Shown piece after piece: positions 1-8,344 of a DNA stretch of 49,330 nt. The translations under genes were made by a program, and so were the position numbers. Within the stretch, counting starts at the first letter, position 1. Every line of letters begins with the position of its first letter. This DNA is from Kribbella turkmenica. GTDB lineage: Bacteria; Actinomycetota; Actinomycetes; Propionibacteriales; Kribbellaceae. The notes below the pieces were generated by a model. It saw nothing but the letters and a program-made list of their open reading frames with translations, had not been told where the DNA came from and searched no databases. The stretch spans positions 1 through 49,330 of the forward strand of contig NZ_SMKR01000033.1 in the NCBI RefSeq assembly GCF_004348725.1. Reading direction: 5' to 3'.

Positions 1-285
1 CACCCGGTGTGGGTCACCTTGCAGCACCTCGGTCCCGGGCCGGGCGATCACCGGCCGGGACGCGACCACCAGTTTCCGCGCCCGATCCAGCGGAACGGCG
101 GCCGAGTGGTAGCGGGCCACGGAGGCGGAGTACTGCTCGAACGTGTTCCGCCCGAGCAGCACCGTCTCCGCCCCGGTCACCAATTGGTCGAGCACACCGC
201 CCGGTCCGGACGCGGGCAGCCAGTTCTCCGGCCGGTCCACGATCCCGTCCTCCGACATGCACAACCTGGCGATGATGGTCCGCAT
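1..285 (-). CDS. Dihydrofolate reductase-family (RibD C-terminal-like) protein, partial
   Basis: The minus-strand frame opens with ATG at 283-285 behind a clear AGGAG ribosome binding site (about 288-295) and stays open for 95 codons to the window edge, so the C-terminus is missing. The N-terminus begins MRTIIARLCMSEDG, followed by a GAETVLLGRNTFEQY segment and a RKLVVASRP strand, the pattern of the small RibD-C/DHFR-like proteins (NADPH-binding Rossmann-like fold) common in actinomycetes. Members are usually about 180-200 residues, so roughly half is present. The substrate is unknown; these stand-alone proteins are rarely true dihydrofolate reductases. The gene lies just downstream of a second member of the same family, which suggests a small paralogous pair. 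Confidence 0.8.
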   Translation of the reverse strand, partial: MRTIIARLCMSEDGIVDRPENWLPASGPGGVLDQLVTGAETVLLGRNTFEQYSASVARYHSAAVPLDRARKLVVASRPVIARPGTEVLQGDPHRV

Positions 286-340
286 CACTGCTCCTCCGAG
301 TCTCCTTACCAACCCAGATGCGGTCCTTGCCCGGAATGTT

Positions 341-880
341 TCAGGCTGGGCCGTAGACGGCGTGCAGTACGCCCGTCGAGAACGTCGTACTCGAGAGCAG
401 TGCCAGCGGCACGTGCTCGCCGCCGTCGAACAGGCGCGCGCCGGAGCCCAGGGCGATCGGGTGGATGAGCAGGTGCAGCTCGTCGACCAGCTTGGCCTGC
501 AACAGTGAGCGGGTCAGCGTGAGGCTGCCGCTCATGCTGATGGCCTTGCCCTCGCCGGCCTTCGCCTTCCTGACCGCCTCGATCGGGTCGCCCTCGAGCA
601 GGGTCGAGTTCAGCCAGGCATCGACGTTGTCCAGCGTGCTGGAGACGACGAGCTTGCGGGTGCCGTTCATCACGTCGGCCCCCTCGGCGTCCGGGTTCTG
701 CGGCCAGAAACCGGCGAACTCCTGCCAGGACTTCCGGCCCAGCAGCATGGTGTCCGACCGCGACCAGATCGCGTCCACGGCGGCGCCCATCTCGTCGTTG
801 AAGTACGGGAAGTGCCAGTCGGCCGGTGCCTCGGCGACGCCGTCCAACGAGATGAACAGGCCGGAGATGAGCTTCTTCAT
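341..880 (-). CDS. Dihydrofolate reductase-family (RibD C-terminal-like) protein
   Basis: This 179-residue protein starts MKKLISGLFISLDGV. I chose the ATG at 878-880 because a GAGGAG ribosome binding site lies about 8 bases upstream; a further in-frame start at 916 has no such site. The protein carries the family pattern: an N-terminal strand followed by SLDGV, then DTMLLGRKSWQEFAGFW, a RKLVVSSTL strand, a SMSGSLTLTRSLL nucleotide-binding loop, and a C-terminal DELHLLIHPIALGSG stretch typical of YyaP/YwjB-like RibD-C proteins. The reaction is probably an NAD(P)H-dependent reduction, with unknown substrate. It sits downstream of an ArsR-family regulator on the same strand (gap about 70 bp), an arrangement often seen for such pairs and suggestive of co-regulation. 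Confidence 0.88.
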   Translation of the reverse strand: MKKLISGLFISLDGVAEAPADWHFPYFNDEMGAAVDAIWSRSDTMLLGRKSWQEFAGFWPQNPDAEGADVMNGTRKLVVSSTLDNVDAWLNSTLLEGDPIEAVRKAKAGEGKAISMSGSLTLTRSLLQAKLVDELHLLIHPIALGSGARLFDGGEHVPLALLSSTTFSTGVLHAVYGPA

Positions 881-950
881 GGTGGTGACTCCTCGGGTGT
901 CAGCGGATGCTTTCACCGACGCGTCGAGGGGCCGGCCGCCGGATCGACAC

Positions 951-1280
951 TCAGGTCGCGGGATTTTTCCGGCCGCGGTGGATCTCGGTCTCGAGCGCGT
1001 CCAGCCGGTTGATCCAGAACTTGCGGTAGCGGTCCAGCCAGCCGTCGATCTCCCGCAGTGGTCCGGGGTCGACGGCGTACAGCCGCCGGGTGCCGTCGAC
1101 GGTCACGGTGGCGAAACCGTTGTCGCGGAGCACCTTGAGGTGCTGGGAGACGGCCGGCTGGCTGATGCCGAACTCGCTGCCGATGGCCGTGGCGATGCTG
1201 CCGGCCGGCAGCTCGCCGTCGGCCAGCAACTCCAGGATCCGGCGCCGGACCGGGTCGCCGAGGATGTCGAACGCATGCAC
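951..1280 (-). CDS. ArsR-family winged-helix transcriptional regulator
   Basis: This 109-residue protein has the N-terminus MHAFDILGDPVRRRILELL and a recognition region GISQPAVSQHLKVLRDNG (about residues 37-55), followed by a beta-wing RRLYAVDPGPL and a C-terminal dimerisation helix with IDGWLDRYRKFW. This is the SdpR/YczG-like branch of ArsR repressors, which lacks the metal-binding CVC motif, so metal sensing is not indicated. The start is GTG at 1278-1280 with no recognisable ribosome binding site; the transcript may be leaderless. It probably represses itself and the reductase-like gene(s) downstream on the same strand. The AT-rich stretch immediately upstream is the likely operator and promoter region. 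Confidence 0.9.
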   Translation of the reverse strand: MHAFDILGDPVRRRILELLADGELPAGSIATAIGSEFGISQPAVSQHLKVLRDNGFATVTVDGTRRLYAVDPGPLREIDGWLDRYRKFWINRLDALETEIHRGRKNPAT

Positions 1281-1287
1281 GCGGGCA

Positions 1288-1315
1288 GTATTTCAGTGAT
1301 GACTTATATGAACAA
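1288..1315 (-). promoter_or_regulatory. Candidate promoter/operator of the arsR gene
   Basis: This is an AT-rich island in very GC-rich DNA directly upstream of the ArsR start. It contains TTCA (1292-1295) and TGAA (1309-1312) separated by 13 bp, an imperfect dyad of the size ArsR dimers bind. The symmetry is weak (about 6 of 10 pairs), so this is a suggestion only. Confidence 0.3.
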
Positions 1316-1443
1316 GGCCCCTGTGCGACGGACGGTTTCCGGCCCGCGGCGGTGCCGGCCGTGGAACCTGCAGGCAGCCCGCGCCTCGGCCGGACGGACC
1401 GACCAGAGGCTGGTCAGCGGCTAGGCAACGAAACCGTCACGGC

Positions 1444-1449
1444 TAGAAT
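1444..1449 (+). promoter_or_regulatory. Candidate -10 box for the lysC-asd operon
   Basis: The hexamer TAGAAT matches the actinobacterial -10 pattern TANNNT and lies 71 bp upstream of the lysC GTG. I cannot find a convincing -35 box at 16-18 bp. It would give a leader of roughly 65 nt. I saw no obvious lysine riboswitch or attenuator fold in the leader. Confidence 0.35.
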
Positions 1450-1520
1450 GAGTGCCCGAGACTACGCCTGGTGCAACGCCGCAGGGCGTACCGCAACCAG
1501 TGGTTTGAGGAGACACACCT

Positions 1521-2789
1521 GTGGGACGCGTCGTGCACAAGTACGGCGGTTCTTCGGTCGCTGACGCCGAAAGCATCAAGCGCGTGGCCCAACGGATCGT
1601 CGCGACGAAGAAGGCCGGGAACGACGTGGTGGTGGTCATTTCGGCTATGGGCGACACCACCGACGAACTGATGGACCTGGCCCAGCAGGTCTCGCCGCTG
1701 CCGCCACCGCGCGAGCTGGACATGCTGCTCACCTCGGGTGAGCGGATCTCGGCCGCGCTGCTGGCGATGGCGATCGCCAACCTGGGCGACGAGGCGCGCT
1801 CGTTCACCGGCTCGCAGGCAGGCGTGATCACCACCTCCGCGCACGGCAACGCCCGCATCATCGACATCACGCCGGGCCGGATCGAGGAGGCGCTGGCCGA
1901 AGGCCACGTCGCGATCGTGGCCGGGTTCCAGGGCGTCGCCCAGGACACCAAGGACATCACCACGATGGGCCGCGGCGCGTCCGACACCACCGCGGTCGCG
2001 CTGGCCGCCGCACTGGAGGCGGACTACTGCGAGATCTACACCGACGTGGACGGCATCTTCACCGCCGACCCGCGGATCGTGCCGGCGGCGCGGCAGATCC
2101 CGAAGATCTCCTACGAGGAGATGCTCGAGATGGCCGCCTGCGGCGCCAAGGTGCTGCACCTGCGCTGCGTCGAGTACGCGCGGCGCTACAACGTCCCCGT
2201 CCACGTGCGCTCCTCCTTCTCGCAGAAGGAAGGCACCTGGGTCGTCGATGCGAAGGAACTGGAACAGATGGAACAGGCGATCATCTCCGGCGTGGCCCAC
2301 GACCGCAGCGAGGCCAAGATCACCGTGGTCGGCGTGCCCGACAAGCCCGGTGAGGCGGCCCGCATCTTCGAGACGGTCGCCGGCGCCGAGACCAACATCG
2401 ACATGATCGTGCAGAACGTCTCCGCGGTCGCCACCAACCGCACGGACATCTCCTTCACGCTGCCCCGCGCCGACGGCGCCCGGGCGATGTCCGCCCTCGC
2501 CCGGATGAAGGACGAGGTCGGCTACGAGCAGTTGCTGTACGACGACCAGATCGGCAAGGTCTCGGTGGTCGGTGTCGGAATGCGCTCGCACCCGGGCGTG
2601 TCCGCGAAATTCTTCTCCGCGCTCGCCGACGCCGGCGTGAACATCGAGATGATCTCCACCTCGGAGATCCGGATCTCGGTGGTCGTGGACGAGAACCTGG
2701 TGGACGCCGCCGTGACCGCGGCGCACACCGCATTCGACCTGGACGACGAGCACACCCAGGCTGTCGTGTACGGAGGAACTGGACGGTGA
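1521..2789 (+). CDS. lysC: Aspartate kinase (alpha subunit reading frame)
   Basis: Aspartokinase phosphorylates L-aspartate with ATP, the first step toward lysine/diaminopimelate, threonine, methionine and isoleucine. The 422-residue protein starts at GTG behind GAGGAG (about 1508-1513) and opens with the ATP-site motif KYGGSSVAD (residues 7-15). The kinase domain continues with [25 protein letters not shown] and [13 protein letters not shown]. Two ACT regulatory domains follow (about 265-335 and 345-415), including the [18 protein letters not shown] and [12 protein letters not shown] segments seen in lysine/threonine-feedback-regulated actinobacterial LysC. Length and architecture match Corynebacterium LysC. 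The frame overlaps asd by 4 bases, so the two are co-transcribed and probably translationally coupled. An internal start at 2268 may yield a separate beta subunit. Confidence 0.97.
   Translation: MGRVVHKYGGSSVADAESIKRVAQRIVATKKAGNDVVVVISAMGDTTDELMDLAQQVSPLPPPRELDMLLTSGERISAALLAMAIANLGDEARSFTGSQAGVITTSAHGNARIIDITPGRIEEALAEGHVAIVAGFQGVAQDTKDITTMGRGASDTTAVALAAALEADYCEIYTDVDGIFTADPRIVPAARQIPKISYEEMLEMAACGAKVLHLRCVEYARRYNVPVHVRSSFSQKEGTWVVDAKELEQMEQAIISGVAHDRSEAKITVVGVPDKPGEAARIFETVAGAETNIDMIVQNVSAVATNRTDISFTLPRADGARAMSALARMKDEVGYEQLLYDDQIGKVSVVGVGMRSHPGVSAKFFSALADAGVNIEMISTSEIRISVVVDENLVDAAVTAAHTAFDLDDEHTQAVVYGGTGR
2253..2270 (+). promoter_or_regulatory. Internal ribosome binding site and start for a LysC beta subunit
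   Basis: AAGGA at 2253-2257 lies 10 bases before an in-frame ATG at 2268-2270, codon 250 of lysC. Initiation there would make a 173-residue protein consisting only of the two ACT domains. In Corynebacterium glutamicum the beta subunit of the alpha2beta2 aspartokinase starts at the equivalent methionine in front of a homologous ISGVA/LTGVA-type sequence. The functional reading is by analogy. Confidence 0.6.
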
Positions 2790-3889
2790 CCCCTGTGAGC
2801 GCATTGGACAACGAGACCGAGGACCGGACGGGCCTGCCCTCGCTGGCGGTGGTCGGTGCGACCGGCGCCGTCGGGACGGTGATGCTGGCCCTGCTCTCCA
2901 CCCGGGAGAACGTCTGGGGAGAGATCCGGCTGATCGCGTCCGAGCGCTCCGCGGGCAAGAAGCTCAAGGTCCGCGGCGAGGAGGTCGAGGTCGTCGCGAT
3001 CAGCGAGGAGGCCTTCGACGGCATCGACGTGGCGATGTTCGACGTCCCGGACGAGGTGTCGGCGCAGTGGGCGCCGGTCGCGGCCGCCCGCGGCGCCGTC
3101 GTGGTGGACAACTCCGGCGCCTTCCGGATGGACCCGGACGTCCCGCTGGTGGTGCCCGAGGTGAACGCCGAGGCGGCCCGGAACCGGCCGAAGGGCATCA
3201 TCTCCAACCCGAACTGCACGACCCTGTCGATGATCGTGGCGATGGGTGCGCTGCACCACCGCTACGAGCTCGAGCAGTTGGTGGTGGCGTCGTACCAGGC
3301 CGCCTCCGGGGCCGGTCAGGACGGCATCGACGCGCTCTACGACCAGCTGATGAAGGTGGCCGGCAATCGCGACCTGGGGACCACGCCGGGCGACGTCCGG
3401 CGGGTGATCGGCAACGCGCTCGGCCCGTTCCCGGCGCCGCTGGCGCTGAACGTCGTCCCGTGGGCCGGCTCGCTCAAGGACGAGGGCTGGTCGTCGGAGG
3501 AGCTGAAGGTCCGCAACGAGTCGCGGAAGATCCTCGGCCTGCCCGACCTGAAGGTGTCCGCGACCTGCGTCCGGGTGCCGGTGATCACCACCCACTCGCT
3601 GTCGGTGCACGCCCGGTTCACCCAGGAGGTCGACGCCGACGAGGCCCGGGAGGTACTGCGCGACGCGCCGGGCGTGCTGGTGTTCGACAACCCGGCCGAG
3701 GGCGAGTTCCCGACGCCGGCCGACGTGGTCGGCACCGACCCGACCTGGGTCGGCCGGATCCGCAAGTCCCTGGACGACCCGAACGCGCTCGAACTGTTCG
3801 TCTGCGGCGACAACCTGCGCAAGGGCGCCGCCCTGAACACCGCTCAGATCGCCGAGGTCGTGGCCCGGGAGCTCACCGCCGCGTCCTGA
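2786..3889 (+). CDS. asd: Aspartate-semialdehyde dehydrogenase
   Basis: This enzyme reduces 4-aspartyl phosphate to aspartate semialdehyde with NADPH, directly after LysC. The 367-residue protein has the Rossmann motif VVGATGAVG (about 22-30), the active-site SNPNCTT with the nucleophilic Cys at residue 144, and the substrate-binding regions [13 protein letters not shown] and [15 protein letters not shown]. The start is GTG at 2786, overlapping the lysC stop by 4 bases; another GTG at 2795 is possible. The N-terminal 17 residues look like a variable extension before the first beta strand. A strong hairpin 11 bases after the stop ends the operon. Confidence 0.96.
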   Translation: MTPVSALDNETEDRTGLPSLAVVGATGAVGTVMLALLSTRENVWGEIRLIASERSAGKKLKVRGEEVEVVAISEEAFDGIDVAMFDVPDEVSAQWAPVAAARGAVVVDNSGAFRMDPDVPLVVPEVNAEAARNRPKGIISNPNCTTLSMIVAMGALHHRYELEQLVVASYQAASGAGQDGIDALYDQLMKVAGNRDLGTTPGDVRRVIGNALGPFPAPLALNVVPWAGSLKDEGWSSEELKVRNESRKILGLPDLKVSATCVRVPVITTHSLSVHARFTQEVDADEAREVLRDAPGVLVFDNPAEGEFPTPADVVGTDPTWVGRIRKSLDDPNALELFVCGDNLRKGAALNTAQIAEVVARELTAAS

Positions 3890-3900
3890 AACTCGAACGC

Positions 3901-3930
3901 ACAAAGGGCTCCCGAGCGGGAGCCCTTTGT
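3901..3930. terminator. Bidirectional intrinsic terminator between asd and the TrmB/LuxR gene
   Basis: This is a perfect palindrome with arms of 13 bp (3901-3913 and 3918-3930) around a GAGC loop. The outer end is ACAAA/TTTGT, so each strand gets a short T-rich tail. It lies between two convergent genes (stops at 3889 and 3948) and should terminate both. Confidence 0.9.
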
Positions 3931-3947
3931 TGTTGACGGCAACTGGT

Positions 3948-4937
3948 CTACAGCCAGTTCTCCCGGGCCGCGTGCAGGGCCAGCTGGAAGCGCGTGCTGG
4001 CGCCGGTGCGGTTCATCAGCCGCTCGAGGTAGCGGAAGAACGTCCGGCGGCTGATGCCGAGGGTGCGCGCGATGGTGTCGTCCGCGGCGCCGGTGGCCAG
4101 CAGCGCGAGCAGGCGGCGCTCGATCGGCTCCAGCCGGTCGTCCTCGGTGCCGACCGAGGCGTGCAGCGGCAGCGCGTTGCGCCAGCACAGCTCGAACATG
4201 CCGATCAACGCGGTCAGCAGGCTGCTCGGTCGGATGATCAGCAGCGACCGGTTCACGTCGGTGTCGCGCACCGACATCGACACGAACGCGATCGAGCCGT
4301 CGATGATGGTCAGCTTCGCCGGTACGTCGGGCAGTACCCGGGCCTGCTCGCCGGCCTCTACGCACGGGAGGATGTTCTCGGTCAGGTAGCCGGGCACCTC
4401 GACCGACTCCGGCGAGTACACCACCCGGTAGGAGACCCCACGCTTGAGGTGGTCGATCTCCTCCTGGTTCGGGCCGCCGATGTAGTACGGCGGGGAGTCG
4501 ATGGCCAGGATCTCCCGCTGCGCCCCGCCCTTGATCTGTCGGATCCGCTCGACGATCGCGTTGCCGGTGACGACCTCGATCAGGTGCGTGGTCGACTCGT
4601 TGTGCACGGTCCGGCGGAACTCGTCGTACGCGTTCAGTACCTCGATTCGAGCCTGCTTCAGCTCGGACTCACGGCGTAGCGTCATCGCCTCCAGACCGGC
4701 GTCCGGAGGCACCGGCAGGTACCGGGAGTGGTCCGAGCCGGACCGCCGGGCCAGACCGGCCTGCACCAGTCCGCCGAGGGTGGCGTCGATACTCGCGGCG
4801 CGGTCGGGGACCGCCTCGTCCAGTTCGGTGACCGACGACGGACCGGTCCGCAACAGGTGCTGGTAGACCTTGATCTCGTCGTCGCTGAGCCCGAGCACAC
4901 GCAGATGATCGGCACGCTCCGTGTCGGTGGTGCTCAC
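3948..4937 (-). CDS. TrmB-like/LuxR-type helix-turn-helix transcriptional regulator
   Basis: This 329-residue protein has an N-terminal winged-helix region of the TrmB kind (about residues 10-75, LGLSDDEIKVYQHLLRTGPS), a helical linker and central sensor-like segment (about 100-240), and a C-terminal LuxR/GerE helix-turn-helix (about 265-325, with TGAADDTIARTLGISRRTFF). I place the start at GTG 4935-4937 because GGAGGGGAGGG lies just upstream; an in-frame ATG at 4967 lacks one. Actinomycetes carry many such orphan regulators with unknown signals. It is separated from asd by a terminator and has no operon partner. The only candidate neighbour target is the short ORF at 5339, which is speculative. 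Confidence 0.88.
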   Translation of the reverse strand: MSTTDTERADHLRVLGLSDDEIKVYQHLLRTGPSSVTELDEAVPDRAASIDATLGGLVQAGLARRSGSDHSRYLPVPPDAGLEAMTLRRESELKQARIEVLNAYDEFRRTVHNESTTHLIEVVTGNAIVERIRQIKGGAQREILAIDSPPYYIGGPNQEEIDHLKRGVSYRVVYSPESVEVPGYLTENILPCVEAGEQARVLPDVPAKLTIIDGSIAFVSMSVRDTDVNRSLLIIRPSSLLTALIGMFELCWRNALPLHASVGTEDDRLEPIERRLLALLATGAADDTIARTLGISRRTFFRYLERLMNRTGASTRFQLALHAARENWL

Positions 4938-5338
4938 TACCCTCCCCTCCCTTCCGAGCGCGGTCACTGTCCGCTACCGCCCCTCCAGCCTAGGAGGGCC
5001 GTTCCAACGCGGCGTGCACTGTCTGTGTCGACGTGGTTGCATCCAGCAATATTTGTTGTCTTGTCAGCATTCTTGTGCCGTGTCACCATCTGGCCACCAT
5101 TTCCGCGCAGTTGTGAGCGAGAATTGAGGTCCAGCAGCCCGGCGACGGACCACCTGAGCGCCGCCGGGCTGCTGTTCCAATTCTGGCCTGAGTTCGCTGT
5201 CACGTCAGCGGAGCCCGTTTCGGTTGGGTCTCGATCCCGGCGCATCGGTGCCCTCGCACCTTAGTGCCATCACCGGCTGTGCTGGAGGGTGTACAAACTG
5301 TGCATCTCCATCGTGAGGCCGATGAGGAGGAGAGCCCG
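4938..5338. other. 401-bp stretch without a convincing gene
   Basis: This region is the upstream of the minus-strand TrmB/LuxR gene. It is less GC-rich than its surroundings around 5035-5130, as expected for promoter DNA. It holds the 13-bp inverted repeat at 5132-5174. Short open frames on both strands here have codon composition unlike the true genes and no supported starts. Confidence 0.5.
5132..5174. repeat. 13-bp perfect inverted repeat
   Basis: The arms CAGCAGCCCGGCG (5132-5144) and its reverse complement (5162-5174) flank a 17-bp spacer. It could be a regulator operator or a terminator-like hairpin for an unseen small transcript. No annotated gene ends next to it. Confidence 0.55.
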
Positions 5339-5689
5339 ATGCACAACGACGCGTTGGCGCCGTCCCGCCCTCCCGTCGACCTCGGCGCGATGACCGCCGC
5401 CCTGGTCATCGTGCCGGCCGATCCGGCGTGCGCAGCGTCCGCTTCCGCCCATGGCGGACGGGCCCCCGGATCGTCGGTGAGGGCCGTGTCCGCCCGGACG
5501 CGGCCCGGGCCCCGGGAGGTGCGCAGCGGAGCTCCGTGGATGGTGAGGCTGTCCATGGGGAGCGGGGACCTGACGTCCCCGTCCCGGCTCGCCCCGGCCA
5601 GCACGCACCCCCTGGGGCCCTCACCGCCGGACGCCGGCGGGCGGGATCAGTTCTCGGTGAGGAACGACGAGAGCGTGGTGGCCGAGTAG
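5339..5689 (+). CDS. Possible small ORF of unknown function
   Basis: The ATG at 5339 is preceded by a very good ribosome binding site (GAGGAGGAGAG at about 5322-5332), the main reason for listing it. The first 40 or so residues (starting MHNDALAPSRPPVDL, then a short hydrophobic stretch MTAALVIVPADP and a single Cys) could be a peptide. The rest, rich in Arg, Pro and Ser, looks like ordinary non-coding high-GC sequence read in a frame, and the end overlaps the convergent glycosyltransferase by 43 bp. The true product could be shorter through a frameshift, or absent. I recognise no family. Confidence 0.25.
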   Translation: MHNDALAPSRPPVDLGAMTAALVIVPADPACAASASAHGGRAPGSSVRAVSARTRPGPREVRSGAPWMVRLSMGSGDLTSPSRLAPASTHPLGPSPPDAGGRDQFSVRNDESVVAE

Positions 5690-6945
5690 CTGCCGTCGTG
5701 CAGCCGCCGGACGAAGCCCGGGCCCTGCGCCGCGATCTTCTGGGCCCGGCCGCGGTCCTCGAGCAGCTCGAGCACGACCTCCCGGATGTTCTCGACCGTC
5801 GTCTCGACGACCGGGAGCTCGTCACCGGCCGCCTCGTGCACCCGCCGCCGGTTGTGCTCCGCGACGTGGCCCAGCACGACCCGGCCGGCCGCCATGGCCT
5901 CACAGGCGGTGGCGCCGTAGCTGCCCAGGCGGAACTGGTCGAGCACGAGGTCGGCCGAGCCGATGATCCGGCGCACCTCCTCGGGCGAGACGCCCTGGAT
6001 GCGCTGGTACTCGATCAACCCGCGCTCGTGCAGGTCCGTCATCGCCTCGTCGACCTGGTCGGAACCCTTGAACTTCGAGCTGGTGGGCGCGTGCACCGCC
6101 ACCGGCCGCGGCCGTTCCAGTGGCGGCTCCGGGGTCTCCCACAGGGCGGGGTCGATGACCACCGGGCACCACGTGGCGTCGGGGAGGTCGTCGAGAAGGT
6201 CCGGCGTGGACACGAAGGTCGGCAGATCCAGTGAGGCCAGACCGGCGAGATTGCGGCGGACCTGGCGCTCGAGCACGTCGACCTCGGCCCACTCCTCCGG
6301 CAGGTACGGCGACCAGGGGTAGTTCTCGCGGTGCAGGCTCGGCAGGCGGACGTCGCGGCCGTGCGCGATGGTGGCGACCCGCAGCCCGTACCCGGTCAGC
6401 ACCCGCGCCTCGGTGAAGGCGTTGGAGCTGAACAGCGACCCGAACATCGGCCGCTGCGCCTCGATCAGCGCGTGCGTGAAGCCCTGCCTGACGTACTCGA
6501 ACTGCTCGCTCTGCCACTCGGCCGAGCGCAGGTAGACCTGGTCGGGCACGTGGTGGTCGGAGGAGAACCGGAAGCCACTGGGGATGCCGACCATGGTGAC
6601 GGCGCCGACGCCGGTCAGCTGCCGCTCCACCGCGCGCGCCCAGAGCCAGCCCTGCCCGGCGAAGTTGGCCGGTGCCACGTACAGCCTTGTCGGGGTGTCC
6701 GGTACGGGTGGGCGGCTCGCCCGCGCCTGCTCGACGAGCTCGGGCGGGACCGGCGGAGCGACCGGCCGGGCCACCGGCGGCGGATTCAGCAGACGGGTGA
6801 GGTAGACGTTCACCCGGCGCGGCAGCCGGCGCCGCACTGCCCTGATCTGCGGACGAAACGGGCGGAGGAGCGCTCGGACTGGGCCGCGGAGCGCGCGGAG
6901 CACGAGGCGACGTGGCGCGCGAACCATGGTCTTGAGCTGCGACAT
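5647..6945 (-). CDS. Glycosyltransferase of the GPxNxAGQ family (paralogue A)
   Basis: This 432-residue, probably cytoplasmic protein has a basic N-terminus (about residues 1-45, Arg-rich) and then a GT-B-like module. It shares a distinct motif series with the proteins at 17399-18595 and 24919-27537: VAPANFAGQGWLWARA (about 90-105), THALIEAQRPMFGS, AHGRDVRLPSLH, PTFVSTPDLLDDLPDA, VHAPTSSKFKGSDQVD and DQFRLGSYGATACEAMAAGR (about 350-370). The last block resembles the nucleotide-sugar-binding E-x-x-A-x-G region of GT4-type enzymes. Donor and acceptor are unknown. It is divergent from wecC and at the left edge of the polymer locus. The start lacks a clear ribosome binding site; a second ATG lies at 6927. 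Confidence 0.78.
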   Translation of the reverse strand: MSQLKTMVRAPRRLVLRALRGPVRALLRPFRPQIRAVRRRLPRRVNVYLTRLLNPPPVARPVAPPVPPELVEQARASRPPVPDTPTRLYVAPANFAGQGWLWARAVERQLTGVGAVTMVGIPSGFRFSSDHHVPDQVYLRSAEWQSEQFEYVRQGFTHALIEAQRPMFGSLFSSNAFTEARVLTGYGLRVATIAHGRDVRLPSLHRENYPWSPYLPEEWAEVDVLERQVRRNLAGLASLDLPTFVSTPDLLDDLPDATWCPVVIDPALWETPEPPLERPRPVAVHAPTSSKFKGSDQVDEAMTDLHERGLIEYQRIQGVSPEEVRRIIGSADLVLDQFRLGSYGATACEAMAAGRVVLGHVAEHNRRRVHEAAGDELPVVETTVENIREVVLELLEDRGRAQKIAAQGPGFVRRLHDGSYSATTLSSFLTEN

Positions 6946-7010
6946 CGAATGGCTTTCGTCGGAGGGACTGGCAAGGCAGGCGAGTGTCGTCGGTCCGCCC
7001 GGTCGGTGCT

Positions 7011-7037
7011 TAGACTACCCCGCTCGGCGCATAGACT
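7011..7037 (+). promoter_or_regulatory. Twin TAGACT boxes upstream of wecC
   Basis: TAGACT occurs at 7011-7016 and again at 7032-7037, each followed by AC, with 21 bp between equivalent positions (two helical turns). Each fits the TANNNT -10 pattern, so they may be tandem promoters, or together a repeated operator site. The wecC ATG is 60 bp downstream of the second box. Confidence 0.4.
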
Positions 7038-7096
7038 ACGTCGGGACAATGCGCTCCAGTGGGGGCGTCGCAGCCACCTTCTGAGGAGAGAACGAT

Positions 7097-8344
7097 ATGA
7101 ATGCGCAGTCGCGCATCGTGGTGCTCGGGCTCGGTTACATCGGCCTGCCTACCGCCGTTGTACTGGCCCGCGCGGGCTGCCGGGTCACCGGCGTCGACCT
7201 CGACCGGCGGAAGGTCGAGGCGGTCAACAACGGCGCTCTGCCGTTCGTCGAGCCCGATCTCGACCACGTGTTGCGCGATGTCGTCGCCGCGGGCTCGCTC
7301 GACGCCACCACCGAGCCGCCGGCCGCCGACGCGTACATCGTCGCCGTTCCCACGCCCTTCCAGGAGGACAAGACCGCCGACCTGAGCCACGTGCTGTCCG
7401 CGGCCCGGTCGATCGCGCCGAAGCTGACCGGCGGTGAGCTCGTCATTCTCGAGTCCACCTCGCCGCCCGGCACGACGCAGCGGATGGCCGAGGAGATCCT
7501 GGCGACCAACCCCGCCCTGAGCCTCGACGGCGCGGACGGCCGGCCGGTCATCCACGTGTCCTACTGCCCGGAGCGGGTCCTGCCCGGCCGCATCATGACC
7601 GAGCTGGTCGAGAACGACCGCATCATCGGCGGCCTCACCGAGGAGGCCGCGCGCCGGGCCAAGGAGCTCTACGAGCGCTTCTGCCGCGGCGAGCTGCTGC
7701 TCACCGACGCCGTGACCGCCGAGATGGCCAAGCTCACCGAGAACTCCTTCCGCGACGTCAACATCGCCTTCGCCAACGAGCTGTCGCTGATCTGCGACCG
7801 CCTGGGCGTCGACGTGTGGCGGCTCATCGAGCTGGCCAACCACCACCCGCGGGTGAACGTCCTGCAGCCCGGGCCGGGCGTCGGCGGGCACTGCATCGCC
7901 GTCGACCCCTGGTTCATCGTGTCGGCGGCGCCCGAGGAGGCGACGCTGATCCGCACGGCGCGGCAGGTCAACGACGGCAAGTCCGGGTACGTCGTCGGCC
8001 GGGTGGCCGAGGCGGTCGCCGGCACCGGGGCCTCGACGGTGGCCGCGCTGGGGCTGGCGTTCAAGGCCAACATCGACGACCTCCGCGAGTCGCCGGCCCG
8101 CCAGATCGTCCGCGACCTGGCCGCCGAGCTGCCGGACTGCAAGGTGCTCGCGGTCGAGCCGCACATCGAGAAGCTGCCGGCCGACCTCGCCGGGCTGCCC
8201 AACGTCGACCTGGCCGACGCGACCGGCGCGATCGCGGCCGCCGACGTGGTCGTGCTGCTGGTCGACCACGACGAGTTCCGCGGTGTCGACCGGTCGATGC
8301 TGGAAGGCAAGCGCGTCATCGACACGAAGGGCCTCTGGCGCTGA
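7097..8344 (+). CDS. wecC: UDP-N-acetyl-D-mannosaminuronate dehydrogenase (WecC type)
   Basis: This enzyme oxidises C6 of UDP-ManNAc twice with NAD to give UDP-ManNAcA. The 415-residue protein has the N-terminal dinucleotide-binding GLGYIGLPTA (about 12-21), VAVPTPF and ESTSPPGTT in the NAD domain, the central TENSFRDVNIAFANEL helix, and the catalytic-Cys motif GVGGHCIAVDPWF with Cys at residue 266. It ends with a UDP-binding C-terminal domain (GLAFKANIDDLRESPA). The GGHCIAVDPWF form and the nearby WecB-type epimerase favour ManNAc over GlcNAc or glucose as substrate. The start ATG has GAGGAGAG upstream (7083-7090). The stop overlaps the next start by one base, making a three-gene operon to 11168. 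Confidence 0.9.
   Translation: MNAQSRIVVLGLGYIGLPTAVVLARAGCRVTGVDLDRRKVEAVNNGALPFVEPDLDHVLRDVVAAGSLDATTEPPAADAYIVAVPTPFQEDKTADLSHVLSAARSIAPKLTGGELVILESTSPPGTTQRMAEEILATNPALSLDGADGRPVIHVSYCPERVLPGRIMTELVENDRIIGGLTEEAARRAKELYERFCRGELLLTDAVTAEMAKLTENSFRDVNIAFANELSLICDRLGVDVWRLIELANHHPRVNVLQPGPGVGGHCIAVDPWFIVSAAPEEATLIRTARQVNDGKSGYVVGRVAEAVAGTGASTVAALGLAFKANIDDLRESPARQIVRDLAAELPDCKVLAVEPHIEKLPADLAGLPNVDLADATGAIAAADVVVLLVDHDEFRGVDRSMLEGKRVIDTKGLWR

Noticed and set aside
4921-5127. 68-codon plus-strand frame ending just before the 5132 hairpin
   Set aside because: The hairpin position is suggestive of a terminator, but the frame begins inside the opposite-strand regulator gene, has no ribosome binding site and no recognisable protein features.
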